DNA of 64,000 bases from Ceratopteris richardii (GCA_020310875.1 CM035441.1:85590277-85654276); one strand, 5' to 3'; numbered from the stretch's first letter, positions 10,452 to 21,363 are shown. Numbers and translations are program-made. The notes: generated by a model from the letters alone, not told the origin.

Positions 10452-11435
10452 ATGAGGGTCATAGAAGACACTGTATTACAATCCAATTACTTTAAGAAGC
10501 TGTCATCTAGATGCCTTATCCTCTCATCAGAACTCCAATACAGGCCGTACTATATCATTTTGGTAGATTATCACGCAAAAATACAGAGAGTCACAGGCAA
10601 GATTCCTACCTTCGCTACCCAGTTTCAACCGGAAGACCTTCCTCCAAACGTGCAAAAAGGCAAAATTCGTCAACCAACATGGCGGCAGAAACTTCTTGAG
10701 ACGTATCCTGAAATGCTGCGGACATGGAACAATGTGCCTTTACATCTCCTATACAATCCATGCTACGGTCCAGTTCCACGGCGCAGGTCTTGGAAAGCAT
10801 TCAACATTAAAGTTCAGAACAATGCACAATGCAAGGAATGGCTAAACTACCCATACATAGCACTACTGCAGGGACCACCATCAATAGCATACATGATGGC
10901 CACAATTCGACATTGGATGCCTCGACTAAAGCCCATGCCAGATGTGGCGGCCCAAATGATGCTTAAGATTTTAGATATGATGCAAGTAGTACTGAAAACC
11001 TTTAGAAATGCAGTAGCACCACAGGTACATCTACCAGGGTTTACCAACGGAAATTATGATTTGGTGTATGACATGAGCACCACCCCGAGTATTCGTGTGG
11101 CTTACGTCTGGCATGCATGCATCAAATACCTCCCTGCATGTTATAAACAGACATTCGAAGAAATGTTCAGATCAGGTTTCTGGGAGTATCATTCGGAGGT
11201 CTTCACACTGAAGCCAACACACCTGCTCCATCTCTTTGCTTGTGAACAAGCCTTGTACTCAGAGTACTACACCACGTCGCAACCAGAGGTCCCCGGTGCA
11301 ATAAATTGGGATGCATTGGAAGCTGACCTCGCAAGAGGCTTAAGGATAGGAGAACATGAATTAGCCACCAATGTCATCCAATACTATATCGACCACCCTA
11401 TAGAACAGAGGTCTGTCAGGGGCGACAGACGCTAG
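10452..11435 (+). CDS. X3, novel globular protein of the X-element
   Basis: This is an uninterrupted 327-codon frame from the ATG at 10452 to TAG at 11433-11435, immediately before the polypurine tract. Homology with copy 2 begins a few residues before this ATG in another frame, so the natural start may lie upstream and the frame was probably once continuous with X2. Blocks shared with copy 2 include PTFATQF, TWNN, YNPCY, YDMSTTPSI, YLPAC, QTFEEMF, FWEYHS and SVRGDR. No signal peptide, membrane span or known catalytic motif is visible. Function unknown. It survives better than the rest of copy 1. Confidence 0.7.
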   Translation: MRVIEDTVLQSNYFKKLSSRCLILSSELQYRPYYIILVDYHAKIQRVTGKIPTFATQFQPEDLPPNVQKGKIRQPTWRQKLLETYPEMLRTWNNVPLHLLYNPCYGPVPRRRSWKAFNIKVQNNAQCKEWLNYPYIALLQGPPSIAYMMATIRHWMPRLKPMPDVAAQMMLKILDMMQVVLKTFRNAVAPQVHLPGFTNGNYDLVYDMSTTPSIRVAYVWHACIKYLPACYKQTFEEMFRSGFWEYHSEVFTLKPTHLLHLFACEQALYSEYYTTSQPEVPGAINWDALEADLARGLRIGEHELATNVIQYYIDHPIEQRSVRGDRR

Positions 11436-11446
11436 GAAGGGGGGAG
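11434..11446 (+). other. polypurine tract of copy 1
   Basis: AGGAAGGGGGGAG lies directly against the 3' LTR, the standard site for priming plus-strand DNA synthesis. It overlaps the last two bases of the X3 stop codon. Confidence 0.85.
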
Positions 11447-12005
11447 TGTTGGCATACAGGTCAGATGAAGAGCATACCAGCACAACAGAGCGGTCATGCA
11501 CAATACGACAACAAGGCCTAATCATTTTTTCCATGGACCATTCACAACTCAAGTGATTTTAATCACTACACAAACATTGTAAATTCTGTTTTTGGTAGAA
11601 TAGACTCCATTTTGTTCAAGCCGAGGAGTCCTCGAGCTTGAGGAGTATTAGAATTAGCTATATACCAATTTTCATAATTTTTAGACTCCGTTTGAGCCCT
11701 CAAATAGGCTCTAGAACCTAATTTTTAACTAGGCTGGACACTAGGTCTGGACAAGGCCAAAGCTAGTGAGAAAACTATAAAAAGAGCTAGAAAGCTCATT
11801 TTTGGGGGTAGATTGTTTGTGAATTGAGCTTATGTAAGAGACTTTTTGACTAATGCAAAGAACTCCATTGTTCCTCTCCTTATTCTTGCCTTGTGTGCGC
11901 GTGTGTGTGTATGTGTGTGCATGCTTGTGTGCTTCTCACTCACACACTTGTGCCTTCACTTGCTCATAGTCTTCATACTAGTCCTCACGTCTCCACAGAT
12001 TGACA
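11447..12005 (+). repeat. 3' LTR of X-element copy 1
   Basis: It begins TGTTGGCATACAGG right after the polypurine tract and ends CAGATTGACA. Both ends match the LTR of copy 2 (32296-32960), although the first 150 bases (U3) have diverged strongly. A TATA box lies at 11776 and an alternating TG/CG tract at 11895-11932. It is 559 bp long, against 665 bp in copy 2. The matching 5' LTR is outside the window. Confidence 0.82.
11776..11784 (+). promoter_or_regulatory. TATA box in X-element LTR
   Basis: CTATAAAAAGAGCTAG is conserved in copy 2 as CTATAAAAGGAGCTAG on the minus strand near 32517-32527. Its position, about 330 bases into the LTR and 110 bases before the TG tract, fits a Pol II start at the U3/R boundary. 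Confidence 0.7.
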
Positions 12006-12019
12006 ATTATGAGGTGAAT

Positions 12020-12920
12020 CTTCTTACGTTGGTACTCACCATTGTGCTTGAGTGACACTCCCTTAGACATTGTTGGTTTTTCTTCATGAGGAAATCTATC
12101 CAGATATTGTTTGAATGTCTTCCCTACTAGCTTTACACTTTCATCATGTTTTTGCTTGAATGTATGAATTAATGTAGTAGTACTATGTTTAATACTAGTT
12201 TTGGAAAATTCCCCTATGAATTCCTCCAAACACCTATCTATTTCTACAACCATTTCCTTCCCTAATTGTAAAAACCAAGTTAAGGTAGGTCATGTTAAGG
12301 CCAAAAGCTTCAAATTGTATCTTGTATTCCCATATCTCGTCTACTCTTAGGATGTTTTTGTACTAAGCTACATGATCATGAGGATCTGTATACACTTCAT
12401 ATTGGCTTTACATACAATGCTACTTTTTATGGGCTCATGGTTCTTCGAGGATTATTCCATTCATTCCTTCTTCTCATGGGGAATTCATTCACTATTTCTC
12501 CTTCCCTTAGGAAACGATTAGTTGAAGTATGATGTCTTCTTTCTCTCTTTGGCTCTACAAGAGTGTGATGTCTACTATGCCTTGGATTATCTGGTTGCTT
12601 TAAATTTTGTTCCCAAGTTCCTTTCTCTGAGCATTGACCAAGATAATTTATATCATCAGGGTTATTTGTAAAGACATACATACATCCTTATTTGGCTTCA
12701 AATATGCCATGCTTAAATTGAGCCATTGGGATCAAGTATAAAGGAATTTCTAAGCTTCTCAACCTAATGAGTTCTTTATGCAGTCCATCATGATACGCGT
12801 AGGTTCCAAACCTACTTGTATACAAGTATTTAAGGAAGTTTCTATAGTCTCCTTGGTCATATGTTCTTGTTTCCTCATTCTAGTCCTTCATGTTCATTTG
12901 TGACAAATGTATGTTTTGAT
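12020..12920 (-). pseudogene. Ty3/gypsy gag remnant, minus strand
   Basis: On the minus strand the translation shows a gag-type start block (DPHDHV, then YKNIL) near 12390-12360. A segment with ESVKLVGKTFKQYLDRF follows at about 12150-12090, resembling the capsid region of Ty3/gypsy gag. A basic Arg/His-rich stretch at 12681-12427 may be the preceding part. Frames change several times. No LTR or pol could be linked to it. It was probably the target DNA for copy 1 or a neighbour. Confidence 0.5.
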
Positions 12921-13224
12921 CCTCCATACTTAGGTTTTGATGTGCCCAAAGTTTTCGAGACCTTTGATTATGCTTTGTGATAATACCTAATCTTAATCTC
13001 ATCAATCTCAAAGTATCTTCTAAAAAAAAACCTAACTTCCACGATAGGACTAGGGTTATATTTTTCTTTGCCTTAACTCTAGAATTTCTTCCCTCGGTTA
13101 GTCCATTATTGAGAGCAAGATGGTTGATTTTGTGTGTATTTCAAATTTTTAGTCTTCAAGTCAATTAGAAAAAATCACGATTCTAAGCTCAAAATCATGT
13201 TTTTTCACAGAGAATCGCAATTTT

Positions 13225-13371
13225 CAATGTTTATTAGTTTTTGGATATTTTCTTTAGTTTTTTGGATTTTATAATATTTTGATTATCAAAGTAAAAGGAT
13301 TGTGAAATTATCAATGTTTATGAGTTTTTGGATGTTTTTTTTAGTTTTTTGGATTTTATAATATTTTGGTT
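13225..13371 (+). repeat. direct tandem repeat, AT-rich, 87-base period
   Basis: A segment of about 60 bases starting CAATGTTTAT at 13225 recurs at 13312 with few changes; both contain TTAGTTTTTTGGATTTTATA. The surrounding 13000-13365 is AT-rich and has no coding sequence that I can support. Confidence 0.75.
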
Positions 13372-14252
13372 GCAAAAGGACTATGGAATATTGTGCAGGG
13401 TGTTGAGAAACATCCTATTACACCTATAAATAGAGTTATTGAAGGTGATGTAGATGGCATTGAAGATGGTGACATTCTTCAGGTTCCTCTTCGTGCTATG
13501 GTTCTTGCTGCACCTACTGCAGAGCAACTTTGTTGGGATGGCACAAATGCGCAGACACATGCATTGATAGCCTTGTTTGTCAAACCTACCATTACTCCAC
13601 ACATTTGCTCCTACAAAACAACAAAGGATGCTTGGGATACACTTACCACTTTATACCAAGCAAGAAATGAAGCTCGTGATGCTTACCTCCTAAAACAATT
13701 AGAGAGTGAGCACATGAATGAAGGAGATTCCATGGACAATTTTTTACAAAGATCAAAGATTTGAAGGAGCAATTGATTTCTATTAATGAAGTCTTGCATG
13801 TTAGTTTACTTGTGTAGCCAATTTTGAACGGTCTTCTAGATTCATATCAAAGTTTTGCTTCTACTTTTTGATTGATGATGAAAGGCAATCCAAATGCCTT
13901 AACATTTGAGGAGTTAGTCTTTGTTCTATTGCAGGAAGATCACTCTAGGCACAACATGTCCATTATGCAAGTTGCAAATCAAGCTTTCATGGCTAGTCAG
14001 AATGGCAAAGGTAAATGGAGCTCGTCTACTAATAAGAAGAAATCTGCTAATTTTGCACAATCAAAGAAGGATGATAGAGATGATAAGAAAATAGAAATGC
14101 AAAAATTGTTTTCAAAATATTGTAAAGGAAATGATAATGTCACAAAGAGTTGTCCAAAACTAGCTGCAAAAGAGGCAAAGAAGAAAGAAGTTGGAATGGT
14201 TGTTGCAGAGGCCTCTACACCCAAAATAGAGTCTGAATCTTGTGCAGAATGA
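13366..14252 (+). pseudogene. copia gag (UBN2-type) remnant
   Basis: The first frame (to 13764) has the typical copia gag pattern of a Trp-x-x-Leu helix region: TTKDAWDTLTTLYQARN, then LLKQLESEHMNEGDS. A frameshift near 13740 and stops near 13817 and 13868 follow. Coding resumes at 13872-14252 with EELVFVLLQED, a Lys-rich segment and a degenerate zinc knuckle (KYCKGNDNVTKSC) in which the first Cys is missing. The product would be the capsid/nucleocapsid of the element. It is not functional as it stands. Confidence 0.7.
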
Positions 14253-14307
14253 AGAATTGACATTTACTCGTGTTTGCACTTATAAACCATCTTCTCATGA
14301 ATAGTGT

Positions 14308-14861
14308 GTGTCTGCAGTATACTCAGATGTTTGGTACTTTGCTAGTGGGGCAACCAAACATATCACCTTGCAGCATAGTTTCTTCACTTCACTTGAGCTT
14401 GCCCCTATAGGGAATACTGTCACATGCACCAAAAACTCCTCTTATCCTATCATGGGAGTTGGTAAGATCATTCTGACTACTACTGATGGTAGTTCTTTTA
14501 CATTGTCAGATGCTTTATTTGTGCGAGGGATCAAGAAAATTTGTTATCAGTTTTTGCATTAGCCAAGATGAACTTGGTTGTTAAATTTGTTGATGAGAGA
14601 TGTACAGTTCATGATTTATCAAATGGTGATGTCTTTATTGATTTTGGCATTTTATGTCATAGATGGTATAAGCTCATAGACTATGAAAAATCTATGAATA
14701 ATTCAATGTTGGAACATCAAGCTTACACTATGATTGAGGTGGATTTTATCTACATCAAAAAGCTATGGTTTATGCCAAAATATCCATTGAAGCATTCTTT
14801 TACCTATGCTCATTTATTGTACTTTTCCAAAAGATTTTTTATGGATCATTTACCATTGTAA
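14308..14861 (+). pseudogene. copia protease/pre-integrase remnant
   Basis: The frame at 14308-14562 contains WYFASGATKHIT, aligning with the copia protease motif W-x-x-DSGA-x-H; the catalytic Asp is replaced by Ala. DALFVRGIKKICYQF then corresponds to the common LYVP-x-x-x-KNL-S block. An overlapping frame (14541-14861) carries a decayed continuation. No integrase core is visible. Confidence 0.6.
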
Positions 14862-15776
14862 AGGCCTAGAGGTTTACACATGTAAAGGAGAAAAATAGAG
14901 CTCAAATTCTACGAATTTATGGTGCTTGAGCTTGGGATCAATGAATCAATAAATCACCTAAAAATAGATCAAATTAGATCTTCACTTTTCCTACATTGAA
15001 GGAAAGTTAATTGATTCCCTCCAACAACCTTTATTGCCTTCATTTGAATTCAAGATCCACTTGTAGAAGTCATGGAGCACTTCAAGAGTCTATATAAAGG
15101 CTTCAAATCACTTGTATATTACATGGAAGTAATATACATACACTTGTGGCCATCATTGTCTTGCTCCTTCATTTTTCTACATCATCTTCTTCAACAAGAG
15201 TAAGCTTGCAGAGGCTGCTACTCTCTCTAAAATTGGATGACTTAGCACTCATTGGAAAGGTATTATTTTCTAGTTTATTTGTGTAAATTTTCAGAACATT
15301 TTCTTCAATAGATTGGGAGAAATCTAAGTTTTTCTGTCTCAAGGTCTCTCTCTTTGCATCCTTGAAAAATAAGATGTACCACTGTTCAGTATCAGGTTCA
15401 TTCAAAAAGCATATTTTGCTTATTTCTTGTACTCTTGTGCATTCTATACACTCAACCCTATGTGTGTCACTCATCCAAAAGGATTTTTTCCATTTGTACT
15501 CATGTTGGATCCTATGAGAATTTGAAGCTGATTGTCTCATCCAAAGATATTAAGTTTTTGAGCTAGTCAATGTGCAAACCTATCTGTTTTGTATCGACCC
15601 TTTCTCCTTGATGCCCCAAAGTACATAGTGCATTTTGTTACACTTATCACATGCCTATAAGGTCTATTTGAGTCTCCATACACTCATGGCCTAGTCTTGT
15701 GCCAGTTGGATGGACCAAACTTTTTCATTTCGCAACTCACTTTTCTACCTCCTACAAGCTTCTCCAAGTTCTTTTA
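14862..15776 (+). repeat. probable 5' LTR of copia remnant B
   Basis: Inferred from position: non-coding, with a TATA box (TATATAAAG, 15091-15099), ending just before a decayed primer site. The left boundary is uncertain because no second LTR survives. Confidence 0.4.
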
Positions 15777-15777
15777 G

Positions 15778-15789
15778 TGGTATAAGAGA
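15778..15789 (+). other. decayed initiator-Met primer binding site of B
   Basis: TGGTATAAGAGA matches the plant copia primer site TGGTATCAGAGC at 10 of 12 positions and lies 10 bases before the gag ATG at 15799. Confidence 0.6.
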
Positions 15790-15798
15790 TAAATCAAG

Positions 15799-16640
15799 AT
15801 GGGTGACGGCTTTCCCTCAATGATTGAGAAGCTTCATCAACACAACTATGGGGCTTGGCAAATCAAAATGGAGGCCTATTTGCAAGGTAGAAATTTTTAT
15901 GAAATTGTAGTAGGTGACGAAGCTATGCCTATTCCAAGATCCAAAGGAGGACCTACACAAGAGGACTCTCACACTTTGGTGTGCAAGGATTGCTCAAGCA
16001 AGGTTGTACATACTAAACTCTATCCATGATTTTCTATTAACACATATTAGATGATGCAAGACATCTCAAGAGACTTGGGATGTTCTAGAGGCTTTCTTTT
16101 CTCCTAGTACCAAAGCAAGAAAGAATAATCTTTCTTTGGAATGAGTTCAACCAAATGAAGAAGACACCTAGACAAACCATCACAAAATTTGTTACCAAGG
16201 TCAAGGAGGTTGTAGATCAGTTAGCATCCATTGAAGAGGTGATTGAAAAAAAGACTATCATGAGGAAAATTCTCAATGGGATTTGAAGTGATAAGCAATG
16301 ACAATCCTTCAACACGGCTTATGATCGCATCATGGATGTGCAAACTCCAGACATCAACATCTTTCTTGGACAATTCTTTAATCAAGAGGCCAACAATAGC
16401 ATAAAGGAAGGTAACTCCTACCATGGTAATTCAACTAGAGATTTATATGCAAATAAGAAGGACAAGAATTTGAAAGGAAAGAAGAAGAAGATGAAGAGGA
16501 GACTTCCCAAGCCAACTTTGCAAGCAAGAGCAAGTGGAAAGGGAAGAAGAAAGGACCAAAGCATGAAAAAGTCAAAGGTTATAATTTTCAACCTTGTGCC
16601 ATTTGTGATAAGGCCAACCACACCACTCAAAATTGCTAGT
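15799..16640 (+). pseudogene. copia gag of remnant B
   Basis: The ATG at 15799 opens MGDGFPSMIEKLHQHNYGAW, the same start as element D. Stops and frame changes occur from about 16027. Further on, one frame shows NQMKKT-type gag helices and a Lys-rich stretch. A zinc knuckle CAICDKANHTTQNC (CX2CX4HX4C) lies near 16598-16640 in another frame and is followed at once by a stop. The product would be the nucleocapsid protein; this copy is dead. Confidence 0.75.
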
Positions 16641-17055
16641 TCAATGGGAAGACCCAGAAAGGAAGTGGAAGAGGTGCATATGGCAGTGATAGAGGCAGAG
16701 GTGGACACAACTTCAACAATAACAATAGAGGCCATAATAGAAGGGACTACAACAATTTTTCTGAAGATCAAGCACATGAAGACTCATTGCTTCTAATGAA
16801 TATAAGCCACAAAGAAGGTAAAGAAGATGATAATTTGTTCTACATCATGTTGCAGGCAACATTGCTCTTCTACCTAACTTGGAAAGTCCAAAGCATAGAC
16901 ATGAAGTACAAAGAGGGGATGATACTAAGCACAACATGGAGAAGATTTGTAATTTCAAAGCTTCCAATGGTAGGACAAACATTCTAAGTAAGGTTCTCTA
17001 TGTACCCGCCATCACTAAAAACCTGATAAGTTGAGGCCAAATAGTCGAAAAAGGC
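16641..17055 (+). pseudogene. copia protease of remnant B with catalytic loop deleted
   Basis: A Gly/Arg/Asn-rich linker leads to NLFYI, where the protease loop DSGCSN should follow. Instead the sequence jumps to codons for HVAGNIALLPNLES in another frame, so about six codons including the catalytic Asp are gone. The KVLYVP and ITKNLIS blocks follow near 16990-17030, with a stop in place of Val. Confidence 0.65.
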
Positions 17056-18164
17056 TTGCAAGTTGGGTTCACCCAACATGGAGCTTTTATGGAAGATCCA
17101 TGTCAAGGCTTCAAGAAGATAGCCAGAGGTGAGAATCATGATAGGCTCTTTACTTTTGAAGTAGGAGAAATTAGGAACATAGCTCTATTCACTTTTGGGT
17201 CTCAAACCCGAAGTGAGCTTGAAGTGTGGCATAAAAGATTTGCTCATGTGAATGAAAGAACCTTGAAGGATATATGCAGGGATCAACGTGTTCTAGGACT
17301 GCCAAACATATCAAAGCAACACATGATCAACAGATGTGATGCATGTCAAATTGGGAAGGCAAAAAGGCAACCATTCAACCATAAAGGCTACATCCACAAC
17401 AACTACATACAAATGTATGGGGATCAATTCAAGAACCTTCATTGGCAGGCTCAAGGTATTATGTCTCATTTATTGATGACCATAGTAGATGGACTATTCT
17501 ATACTTTATCAAGAGTAAGAATGAAGTGTTTGATTGCTTCAAAAAGTATCTAGCACATGTGGAGAATCATACAGACAGATCACTCAAGAAGCTCAGATCT
17601 GATGGAGGGGGAGAATACTTCTCCAAAGAGTTTGATGAATTCTTGCAGGATAAAGGTATCAAAAGGGAAGTGACTACTAGGTACTCTCCTCAACTAAATG
17701 GAATTGCAGAGAGAAGAAACAAGACATTGGTTGGATCAGCCAAAACAATGCTTGAAGAGAAGAGCTTGCCACATTATCTATGGGCCGAGGCTATTTCAAC
17801 TGCTGTGTACTTTCTCAATAGACTACCATGCAAATCACTTCAAGGTATGAATCCTTATGAAGCATGGCATGGAAGAAAACCTAGTCTTGGACATTGCAAG
17901 GTTTTTGGTTGTTTAGCTTATGTTCATGTACCGTCACAAATAAGAGGTAAGCTAGATGAAAGGGCAACAAAGGGAGTGTTTATTGGGTATGACACAACTC
18001 AGATGGGTTACACATTCTATAATCCTTCAACCAAGAAATTCATTACAAGTAGAGATGTGTTTGAAGAACACAGATCTTGGTATGATGAAGAAAAACAAAA
18101 GGCAACACCACCATATGGTCTTGATTCTGATTCTCATCAATTAGGAAGCAAGCATGATACATAG
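17056..18164 (+). pseudogene. copia integrase of remnant B
   Basis: Two frames overlap. The first (17056-17553) has the pre-integrase HHCC region: WHKRFAHVNERTL, then CDACQIGKAKRQPF. The second (17442-18164) holds the core: SFIDDHSRW, LRSDGGGEYF and GIAERRNKTL give Asp, Asp and Glu. TPYEAW-type and KVFGCLAYVHVP blocks follow. The frame switch lies near 17450 and removes the HTDVWGP Asp region. The coding sense ends at TAG 18162. Confidence 0.8.
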
Positions 18165-18720
18165 GACCAGGATCCAAGAAGTGATACAGATAATGAACAA
18201 GATGAAAGGCAAAAGGATTAAAACTATTAAAGTCAAGAGGCAAAGAAAAGATGCAAGAGTGCAACGAATGCTCTAAGCAAGCTCCTAGAAGATCAGAAAG
18301 AGAGAAGAAACAACTAGAAAGGTTTGGATATGATTCTGCATTTTTTATAAAGCATTCAATCTATTTGGAAAAAGAATCAAATTCAGAGGAACCCTCGACC
18401 CTATGAGGAGGCAAAGGGAAACCCTAATTGGGAAAAGACCATGAAAGAAGAAATAGATGCATTGAAGGAGATGGACACTTGGGATTTGGTTCTAATGTCA
18501 TCCAATCAAAAGGTAGTTGGTTGCAGATGGGTATATAAAGTTAAAAGAAACTTAGATGGATCAATTTGCAGAAACAAGGCAATACTAGCTCCCAAAGGAT
18601 GCTCACAAACTCATGGTTAGACTATGAGGAAACATTCTCACCAGTTGCAAAGATGACTACAATCAAAACATTGATAAGTTTAGCTATTGTAAGAAATTGG
18701 AGACTTCTGAGAAGCTCTTA
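18165..18720 (+). pseudogene. copia RT N-terminus of remnant B, truncated
   Basis: Short frames show RRSERE-type linker residues, then WEKTMKEEIDALKEMDTWDLV, the usual start of copia RT, followed by GCRWVYKVKRN and a decayed YEETFSPVAKM. Homology stops at about 18720, before the YVDD box. Confidence 0.65.
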
Positions 18721-19983
18721 AATCAAGGTAGATCAAACATTTGGAGATTTAAAGGTCTCCAACAAAAACCACTCGTGGACACATGAGTGTCATAGCAACT
18801 AGTTGAGTCACAGCCATAAAAAGCATGTAAATCTAGCAATAATGATCCCCCCTTATGATAAAATAATCCAAGTAGTCGGGTACCACTCAAGTAGCAAAAG
18901 ATGTCCTTAACCGTATGCCAATGCTTGACACTTGGGAATTTGCCCATCTATGAGACAACAAAATGAATATCTAACCGAGTAATGCATAAGTAAATCAAGC
19001 ATCCAACACCCTACTAATAGAGAACAACATCAAATGCATCTCCAACATCATGAAGATTCAATCGTAAACCTGCTTCCATAAGGGTGGCAATAGGTTTGCA
19101 ATCTCCAAGGCCAAAACACTACAATAATGTGTCAATATATTTTGACTGACACAAAGCTATTCCCCCTTCAACTTGCATAAATTGAATGCCCAAAAAATTA
19201 TGCAAATGCCCGAAATCTGACATCTCAAATGAGGCATGCAAATCAGCCTTAAAATCAGCAATATTTTTCTCATTAGGACCAGTGGCTAGCATGTCATCAA
19301 CATAGACAACAATGATCAGAAGCACATCATTTTCACGCTTAACATATAAGGTTCCCTTAGTTGGACTCTTGTTAAAAGCATGTGCAATCAAGTAGGCATG
19401 TATCTTTTCATGTCAAGCACATCCTGCTTGATTCAGACCATATAATGCCTTTTTAAACCTGCAGACTTTGTTTTCATTCCCTTTCTGCACAAAACCATGG
19501 GGCTGAAAAACATACACTTCTTCATGCAAGTCACCACTCAAAAATGTAGTTTTGATGTCCAACTGATGTACATTCCAACCATGATAAGCTGCAAGTGTAT
19601 AGATGCTACAAGAATAGTCTTTTGGCATGTAGGAGCAAAGGTCTCAATACAATCAATGTCTCTTTGTTGAGAATAACCTTTTGCAACAAGCCTAGCATTA
19701 TACTTGCCAACTATTTCATCAGGCTTAGGCTTCAGCTTGTATACCCACTTAGTGCCAATGGCCTTCTTTCGAGGAGGCAATTCACATAAAAACCAAGTAC
19801 CATTTTTCATAATAGTATCATATTCTGATTGCATAGCAGCCATCTAATTTTCTGAATTTTGTGCTTCATTAAATGAAACAGGCTCATTCTCATCATAGAG
19901 AGTAGAGGCAGCCATAACATAAAAATATGATGCAAACAAAGCACTATGAGAGCCTGAACAAGTACGATATGACAAAGGTGCAT
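18721..19983 (-). pseudogene. copia reverse transcriptase and RNase H fragment, remnant C
   Basis: The minus strand at 19843-19538 opens RT with AMQSEYDTIMKNGTW, then GTKWVYKLK and ARLVAKGYSQ. The 19628-19413 frame has QLDIKTTFLSGDLHEEVYV and KKALYGLNQAG. The 19391-19119 frame carries the catalytic VVYVDDML box and FGHLHNFLGI. The 18947-18723 frame holds an RNase H piece (HVSTSGFCW). There are frameshifts or stops between each. The linker at 19984-20279 is frameshifted. Confidence 0.78.
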
Positions 19984-20279
19984 CTAATTTGCTATCTCTT
20001 TAAGTTTGCACCAGCCATTTAGGCATAGATTTTGGCTCCTCTGTATCAGAATTCTCTTCAACAAGTGCATCATGTAAATTTGCATAAAAAATGGAATGAT
20101 ATGCATCATCATGTGGAACTTACAAAGTTTGAAAAATTTCCTCATTTGGACAAGCATTAGACTATCCACTTGTAAAAAGAGGCAGGAAAGTGTCATACAC
20201 ATCTTTGGAGCTAACTGATGTCTACTTACTACATGAAAGTAATGGTTCAATTGCATCTTCCACAAAAATAACATCACGA

Positions 20280-20830
20280 CTAACCAAAATGCATTTAGTT
20301 TCTAGATGATATAGACGATAACCTTTGCTTTCAGAATTGTACCCAACAAAAATACATTTAATTGCTTTATCATCTGATTTCCTAACTTGTTGTTCACGCA
20401 CTAATGCATATGCCAGACAACCAAAGACATGTAGATGAGAAACAAATGGCTTGCGACCATGCCAAGCCTCATATGGAGTGATAGACTATAATGCTTTAGT
20501 GGGATGCCTGTTAAGTAAAAATGCTGCATACATAACAACTTCAAGCTAGAAACTATGTGGTAAAGCCTGACTCTTGATCATACACCTCACCATCTCCATG
20601 AGTGACCTATTATTCCTTTCTGCAACTCCATTATATTGAGATGCATATGACACTATACACTAATGTTTTATCCCATGTTTAACCATAAATGCATTAAAAT
20701 CGGAAGACATATATTCCCCCCGATCAAAACGAAGGGTGCCCATTTTACATGCTGACATATTTTCAGCCAAAACTAGAGACTTTTTGAAGCAAATGTCAGG
20801 GTTGACTGATACTTTTTGTAATTACTAAAA
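20280..20830 (-). pseudogene. copia integrase C-terminal part, remnant C
   Basis: The minus-strand translation shows LRFDRGEYMSSDF (second Asp region), NGVAERNNRSL (catalytic Glu), SITPYEAWHGRKP, HVFGCLAYALV, KCIFVGYNSESKGYRLY and SRDVIF. Stops occur near the LNRHPTKAL and HGIKH blocks. The first catalytic Asp lies beyond the truncation. Confidence 0.75.
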
Positions 20831-21363
20831 GTACATTGAATAGTCTTGCCAAAAAGGCAAAGGTTGTATCATTGTACCTGTTCAATTTAATTAAGAGAAT
20901 CTCAAAGCATGTAGCGAGGAGGAGGGAGTCTATAGGTGCGCTGTCGACAGGAGGCCGTGAAGCCAGTGACAAGTATCTATGGTACTCACCTTCAGCACGG
21001 AGAGTGGAGACTGAAGTTTGGCTATTTCGGTGTTCTCCTTCACTATTGTGTCATTCCGTATGTACAATCTATTGACTATCTTAATAGTTTGTGATAATTA
21101 GTTATAATATGGTTAATTTATCTGTGATGGTGATAATTCCTGGTGTTGAAGAAGAATTATTTATGAAGTACTGTATAATTAACTTATTGTATGAAAGCTT
21201 CCATCTATTTGTGTAGTTACACCAGTATAGTTTTACTAAGGAAAGGGAAAAACATTATAGGGCCTCTATTTATAGACCCCTGTCCAACCCAAGAACCTTG
21301 TAGGTTATTTCTACCGCTGTTATCTTTATGAGATACAGTAAGCTAGGACAAAGATTTAACATC

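Larger units (their letters stand above)
1..12005 (+). mobile_element. X-element copy 1, large Ty3/gypsy LTR retrotransposon (5' end outside window)
   Basis: Coding order is gag/protease, RT, RNase H, two HHCC zinc modules, integrase, a second retropepsin, a tail with WVPK motifs, then X1, X2, X3, a polypurine tract and a 3' LTR. Protease and RT before integrase is the Ty3/gypsy order. The 5' LTR, primer site and gag N-terminus lie upstream of base 1. The copy is inactive: there are frameshifts near 1410 and 1923 and in-frame stops at 5628, 5655, 5865, 7305, 8103, 8928, 9177 and 9888. Copies 2 and 3 later in the window confirm the module order. Confidence 0.9.
13366..14861 (+). mobile_element. 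Ty1/copia remnant, gag and protease only
   Basis: This is a plus-strand fragment carrying a copia gag core and a decayed protease start, with no integrase or RT and no recognisable LTRs. It ends abruptly near 14861, where the presumed LTR of the next copia remnant begins. Confidence 0.7.
14862..18720 (+). mobile_element. Ty1/copia remnant B (probable 5' LTR, gag, protease, integrase, partial RT)
   Basis: Coding order gag-protease-integrase-RT identifies Ty1/copia. It shares gag start and integrase features with element D (MGDGFPS start), so it is an older relative. It is cut inside RT at 18720, where a minus-strand copia fragment begins. Confidence 0.8.
18721..20830 (-). mobile_element. Ty1/copia remnant C, minus strand (integrase, RT, partial RNase H)
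   Basis: Read on the minus strand from 20830 to 18721, it gives an integrase core end, a linker, RT and the start of RNase H. It is truncated at both ends, has no LTRs, and meets remnant B head-on at 18720. Its sequence is a different copia lineage from B, D, F and G. Confidence 0.8.

Noticed and set aside
1..12005. Endogenous plant pararetrovirus (caulimovirid)
   Set aside because: Integrase with D,D35E, polypurine tract and LTR are present, and no movement-protein motif is seen.
20836..21075. 79-codon plus-strand ORF as a gene
   Set aside because: No domain or conservation; lies in the presumed LTR of gypsy E.
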